A stretch of 6,647 nucleotides of DNA from Nitrospirae bacterium RIFCSPLOW2_12_42_9. Its GTDB lineage: Bacteria; Nitrospirota; 9FT-COMBO-42-15; HDB-SIOI813. Each line of letters opens with the position of its first letter. The first letter of the stretch is position 1. The stretch lies in NCBI GenBank assembly GCA_001805205.1, contig MHER01000177.1, positions 1 to 6,647 of the forward strand, read 5' to 3'. A model generated the notes under the pieces. That model did not search any database. It saw only the letters and a list, made by a program, of their open reading frames with translations, and was not told where the DNA came from. This document shows, piece by piece, positions 4,267 through 6,647 of the stretch. A program made the translations under genes and the position numbers.

Positions 4267-6300
4267 TTACCATGTATAACCATAGTAATTTACATTAAAA
4301 TTTCCATCGCATACACCATTATTTGTTCTACTATTAAATACGTTGAAACTTACATTCTCTCCCGACCCGATTGCGTTACAGTATATATCATCATAAGTTG
4401 TTCCACCGTTGTCTGTAATCCAATTATGGATTACTTTGAAAGCAACAGAGGTCCCGGAATTAATAACACCATAACCTCCGTTAAATTTAATCGTATTTTC
4501 TTTTATTAATGCAGAAGAACCACTGCCGACATAAATTCCAGTTGATGTGTTATCTGTAATAATGTTATTTATAATCATTGGAGATGAAGATGATGAGTTA
4601 TAAATACCAGTAGAAAGATTAGCTGAAATTCTGTTGCCGACAATTGTTGGTGAGGCAGATGAGTTAAAAATTCCACCACCGGTATTTACATTTATATCAT
4701 TATTTCTGATCATAATATTGGTGTTTGTAACACCAAATGCATTGTCAATCCCTTCCCAGTTATTCCCTGTAATTAAATTATTTTCAATTATTACAGAGTT
4801 GGAAGGTATATAAACACCATTCTGGTAGTGGTAGATTCCACGTCGTCCTCCTTTTATTGTAAATCCGGAAACAATCACCTCTCTTATACCTGATATAGTT
4901 ATGACGTCATAAATTATATTGGGTGACTGGATTATTGTTACATTTTGGCCTGCGCCTCGCAGATGGACATAACTTTTCATAGTTATGTATTCTGTATATA
5001 TTCCAGGCATCACATCAATGACATATGGGTTGGATGAAGAGGGGCTGATGGCGGCTAACGCAGCGCCTATGCTTGTATAATCTCCACCACTTTCTGCAAC
5101 TACTATTCGCTGAGCAGGCTTAACACCGCCAAAATTTAATTCTGTTTGTGATACACAACCGATGCAGGAGAGGTCTGACGCAGCTCCTCCCTTGCTTGCA
5201 CTGCCTGCATAGTTAAATCCTACATCTACACTTGTTATTGAACCATCACTTATCTGAGTTGAGCCAATTGCGCTGTTCATAATCTTTGCTGTTGTTACAT
5301 TCCCGTCAATCAAATGAGATGTCCCTACTGACAAAGGAGCAATGTTAGCAGAGGCAACACCTCCTGTAGCAATCTGTGAAGACCCTATAGCTCCTGTCCC
5401 AATCTTAGAAGTTGTTACTGAACCATCACCTATCTGTGTAGTACCAACACCTCCATTAGAAATGTTGATTGTAGTATCTGTAATGTTTATTCCAGTGCCG
5501 GCTGTGTAGATTGAATTGTCATCTGCCTCACAAACTACTGTCCCATCCTGATTCACAGTGCGGATACTGCTGCCTGTTGTACAAGTTCCTGTTACACGAC
5601 CCTGTACTTGAGTGTTATTGATTTGAGCAGAACCAACAGAACCAATGGCAATCTTTGCAGAAGATACAGAGCCATCAGTAATCTGTGTAGATCCAACACC
5701 TCCATCTGCAATACCAATCACAGATCCATTTATGATATTAATACCTGTGCCTGGGGTGTAAGTTGTATTATCGTCTGTCTCACATACAACTGAGCCATCC
5801 TGGTTCACACTGTTTATGCTGCTTCCAACAGCACATGTTCCTGTTACACGGCTCTGTATCTGAGTGTTATTAATCTGTGTTGAACCCACTGCACCAGGGG
5901 CAATTTTACCTGTGGTTACCGCCCCATCGCTGATATTAGATGTTCCAACAGCACCTGCGCCAATGTCAGCACCGCTCACCGCTCCATCCTGAATGTCAGC
6001 ACTACCTATAGAGCCATCCTGGATATCAGTTCCGGTAACAGACCCATTCTGTATATCCGTCCCTGTAAGACTCCCATCCTGGACTTTGGCCCCGGTTACG
6101 GCATTATTCTTCAATTTTCCTGTAGTGACTGCACCGGCAGCGATATCAGACGTTTTTACCTCCCCGTCAATAATATCAGCAGAATTCACGCAGGGTGGCG
6201 TAGTGCAAACTCCTGCATGAGCATTAACCGGCATAAAGCCAATAAAAAGTAAAAACATTGCACACGCTACTATTGTACCTATAAATCTACTCTGTCTCAT
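4267..6300 (-). CDS. Secreted decapeptide-repeat protein with C-terminal right-handed parallel beta-helix
   Basis: The 677-residue product has a signal peptide: a basic start MRQSR, a hydrophobic core around 6-23, and an AHA cleavage motif at 27-29. Residues 42-358 carry about 19 decapeptide units of the type [DKQ]I-x-x-G-[SA]-V-x-[ST]-x. These are interrupted by two 63-64-residue modules (142-205 and 226-288), each with a VTGTC...VVCE Cys pair 17 residues apart. A short linker contains CIGC (379-382). From about 400 onward there is a pectin-lyase-type beta-helix. It opens with a DYTSIGAALAAI...PGIYTEYI entry motif (407-439) and continues with 22-23-residue turns such as IIENNLITGN and TIVGNRISAN. 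No catalytic residues are evident, so enzymatic activity is not claimed. A cell-surface or extracellular stalk/adhesin role is inferred. The start has a strong AGGAGGG site. The protein resembles tail-fibre-like and cell-wall beta-helix proteins in composition (Gly, Ser, Thr, Asn, Ile). Confidence 0.9.
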   Translation of the reverse strand: MRQSRFIGTIVACAMFLLFIGFMPVNAHAGVCTTPPCVNSADIIDGEVKTSDIAAGAVTTGKLKNNAVTGAKVQDGSLTGTDIQNGSVTGTDIQDGSIGSADIQDGAVSGADIGAGAVGTSNISDGAVTTGKIAPGAVGSTQINNTQIQSRVTGTCAVGSSINSVNQDGSVVCETDDNTTYTPGTGINIINGSVIGIADGGVGSTQITDGSVSSAKIAIGSVGSAQINNTQVQGRVTGTCTTGSSIRTVNQDGTVVCEADDNSIYTAGTGINITDTTINISNGGVGTTQIGDGSVTTSKIGTGAIGSSQIATGGVASANIAPLSVGTSHLIDGNVTTAKIMNSAIGSTQISDGSITSVDVGFNYAGSASKGGAASDLSCIGCVSQTELNFGGVKPAQRIVVAESGGDYTSIGAALAAISPSSSNPYVIDVMPGIYTEYITMKSYVHLRGAGQNVTIIQSPNIIYDVITISGIREVIVSGFTIKGGRRGIYHYQNGVYIPSNSVIIENNLITGNNWEGIDNAFGVTNTNIMIRNNDINVNTGGGIFNSSASPTIVGNRISANLSTGIYNSSSSSPMIINNIITDNTSTGIYVGSGSSALIKENTIKFNGGYGVINSGTSVAFKVIHNWITDNGGTTYDDIYCNAIGSGENVSFNVFNSRTNNGVCDGNFNVNYYGYTW
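5227..5436 (-). repeat. Decapeptide-coding repeat array 3 (7 units)
   Basis: Residues 289-358 are seven units, from QIGDGSVTTS to QISDGSITSV. They are more degenerate than array 1: GG, PL and NS replace the usual G-[SA] core in some units. They lead into the linker before the beta-helix. Confidence 0.85.
5437..5625 (-). repeat. 63-residue Cys-pair module, copy B
   Basis: This encodes residues 226-288, starting QINNTQVQGRVTGTC, with Cys240 and Cys257 and ending GGVGTT. It matches copy A closely at the start, at VNQDG[ST]VVCE and at TGINI, with more divergence and a one-residue length change toward the end. Confidence 0.88.
5626..5685 (-). repeat. Decapeptide-coding repeat array 2 (2 units)
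   Basis: Residues 206-225 are two units, QITDGSVSSA and KIAIGSVGSA, between the two Cys-pair modules. Module plus two units (about 84 residues) appears to be a larger duplicated block. Confidence 0.85.
5686..5877 (-). repeat. 64-residue Cys-pair module, copy A
   Basis: This encodes residues 142-205: QINNTQIQSRVTGTC at the start, Cys156 and Cys173, a DDNTTYTPGTGINI stretch, and GGVGST at the end. It aligns nearly end to end with copy B at 5437-5625. The Cys pair is conserved in both copies and could form a disulfide in the exported protein. Confidence 0.88.
5878..6177 (-). repeat. Decapeptide-coding repeat array 1 (10 units of 30 bp)
   Basis: Residues 42-141 of the secreted protein are ten consecutive 10-residue units, from DIIDGEVKTS to KIAPGAVGST. 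The DNA is degenerate, so the repeat is clearer in protein than in nucleotides, but neighbouring units such as DIQNGSVTGT and DIQDGSIGSA remain close, suggesting recent duplication. The central units mostly begin DIQ; the last two alternate between an acidic DG type and a KIAPGAV type. Confidence 0.9.
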
Positions 6301-6379
6301 TGTTTACCCTCCTGTTATTTACTTGTTATAAGATTGTTGTACAACTTAGTATTCGCCTCAATATTCTCAAACTGTTATT
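6301..6379 (-). other. Spacer between two minus-strand exported-protein genes
   Basis: This 79-base spacer holds a perfect 10-base palindrome, GTTGTACAAC, at 6336-6345, and a TATAAC hexamer on the minus strand shortly downstream of it, which could be a -10 element but lacks a convincing -35. No terminator is seen, so co-transcription of the two genes is possible. Confidence 0.35.
6307..6313 (-). promoter_or_regulatory. Shine-Dalgarno site of the secreted repeat protein
   Basis: On the minus strand AGGAGGG lies 6 bases before the ATG at 6300-6298, an optimal match and spacing that fixes the start at the head of the signal peptide. Confidence 0.85.
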
Positions 6380-6647
6380 TTATGGTGTCACTGCCTGTCC
6401 CGTTGAATAGTTGTAACTTGTACCCACTATATCCTGAACTGTCCCGTTTTCCGTTATAGAAAATTTGGTCACCATTGATGGAACATTCAGATATAGTTCA
6501 ACTGTTGTAGAAGCTCCAACATCAAGGTCCCCGATTGTATAGGGTAATCCGGGTGAGAGTGTGGTGTTATATGTAACTGTTCCTGTACCGGAAAGTGTCC
6601 TGGGAACAACCTGTTTAATTTTTATATTCCTGCCGATTCCTTTTCCT
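6380..6647 (-). CDS. C-terminal part of a beta-rich, probably extracellular protein (5' truncated by the window)
   Basis: On the minus strand an open frame enters from the right edge and ends at TAA 6382-6380, giving 88 residues. The composition is rich in Thr, Ser, Val, Gly and Tyr with alternating hydrophobic residues, as in an Ig-like or CARDB/DUF11-type beta-sandwich. Examples are SGTGTVTYNTTLSP and TIGDLDVGASTTVELYLNVP, and the end is YNYSTGQAVTP. There are no Cys and no recognisable sorting signal at the C-terminus. It lies 79 bases upstream of the repeat/beta-helix gene on the same strand, so the two may form an operon for surface or extracellular structures. The specific family cannot be told from this fragment. 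Confidence 0.72.
   Translation of the reverse strand, partial: GKGIGRNIKIKQVVPRTLSGTGTVTYNTTLSPGLPYTIGDLDVGASTTVELYLNVPSMVTKFSITENGTVQDIVGTSYNYSTGQAVTP

Noticed and set aside
4267..5100. Pectinesterase or pectate lyase activity for the beta-helix
   Set aside because: The fold signature is present, but no catalytic Asp/Arg motif of those enzymes is visible.
5227..6177. 30-base periodicity suggestive of a CRISPR array
   Set aside because: Units are directly adjacent without unique spacers, are degenerate in DNA, and code for an in-frame decapeptide repeat.
5608..6220. Plus-strand open frames opposite the repeat gene
   Set aside because: They exist only because the 30-base periodic coding on the other strand excludes stops; the products are low-complexity mirrors of the repeats.

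Overview
The window is moderately AT-rich bacterial DNA. A compact housekeeping operon lies on the left (plus strand), a two-gene nucleotidyltransferase cassette in the middle (plus strand), and a secreted repeat-protein locus on the right (minus strand). Strong Shine-Dalgarno sites, a GTG start and 4-base ATGA overlaps are ordinary bacterial features. The two-subunit class 1B dihydroorotate dehydrogenase (PyrDB with PyrK) is known from Firmicutes and also from several Gram-negative lineages, such as Nitrospirota and deltaproteobacterial groups. The secreted beta-helix protein would fit one of the latter, but the sequence does not fix the taxonomy and this is only a guess.

Left part (2-3219): the last 53 codons of an unrecognised plus-strand gene are followed by greA (transcript-cleavage factor), pyrK (FAD/2Fe-2S electron-transfer subunit), pyrD (class 1B catalytic subunit) and an S-adenosylmethionine hydrolase of the DUF62 / SAM hydroxide adenosyltransferase family. 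greA-pyrK and pyrK-pyrD each overlap by ATGA, so they are probably translationally coupled. PyrK and PyrD together oxidise dihydroorotate to orotate in pyrimidine synthesis and pass the electrons to NAD+. Joining a transcription factor and a SAM hydrolase to this pair is the unusual point of the operon.

Middle (3220-4266): a short spacer with a GC-rich hairpin and no U-tract (perhaps a dispersed palindromic repeat) precedes two overlapping genes. They encode a 79-residue charged helical protein and a 198-residue nucleotidyltransferase-fold protein. The layout resembles a toxin-antitoxin or abortive-infection module, but the small partner is not an AbiEi-type regulator. A 136-base convergent intergenic region with several partial inverted repeats follows.

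Right part (4267-6647, minus strand): a 677-residue exported protein carries about 19 decapeptide repeats, two copies of a 63-64-residue Cys-containing module, and a C-terminal right-handed parallel beta-helix. Upstream of it lies the 3' end of a second gene encoding a beta-rich, probably extracellular protein. The architecture suggests a surface fibre or stalk ending in a beta-helix. The two most rewarding items are the nucleotidyltransferase pair and the repeat/beta-helix protein.
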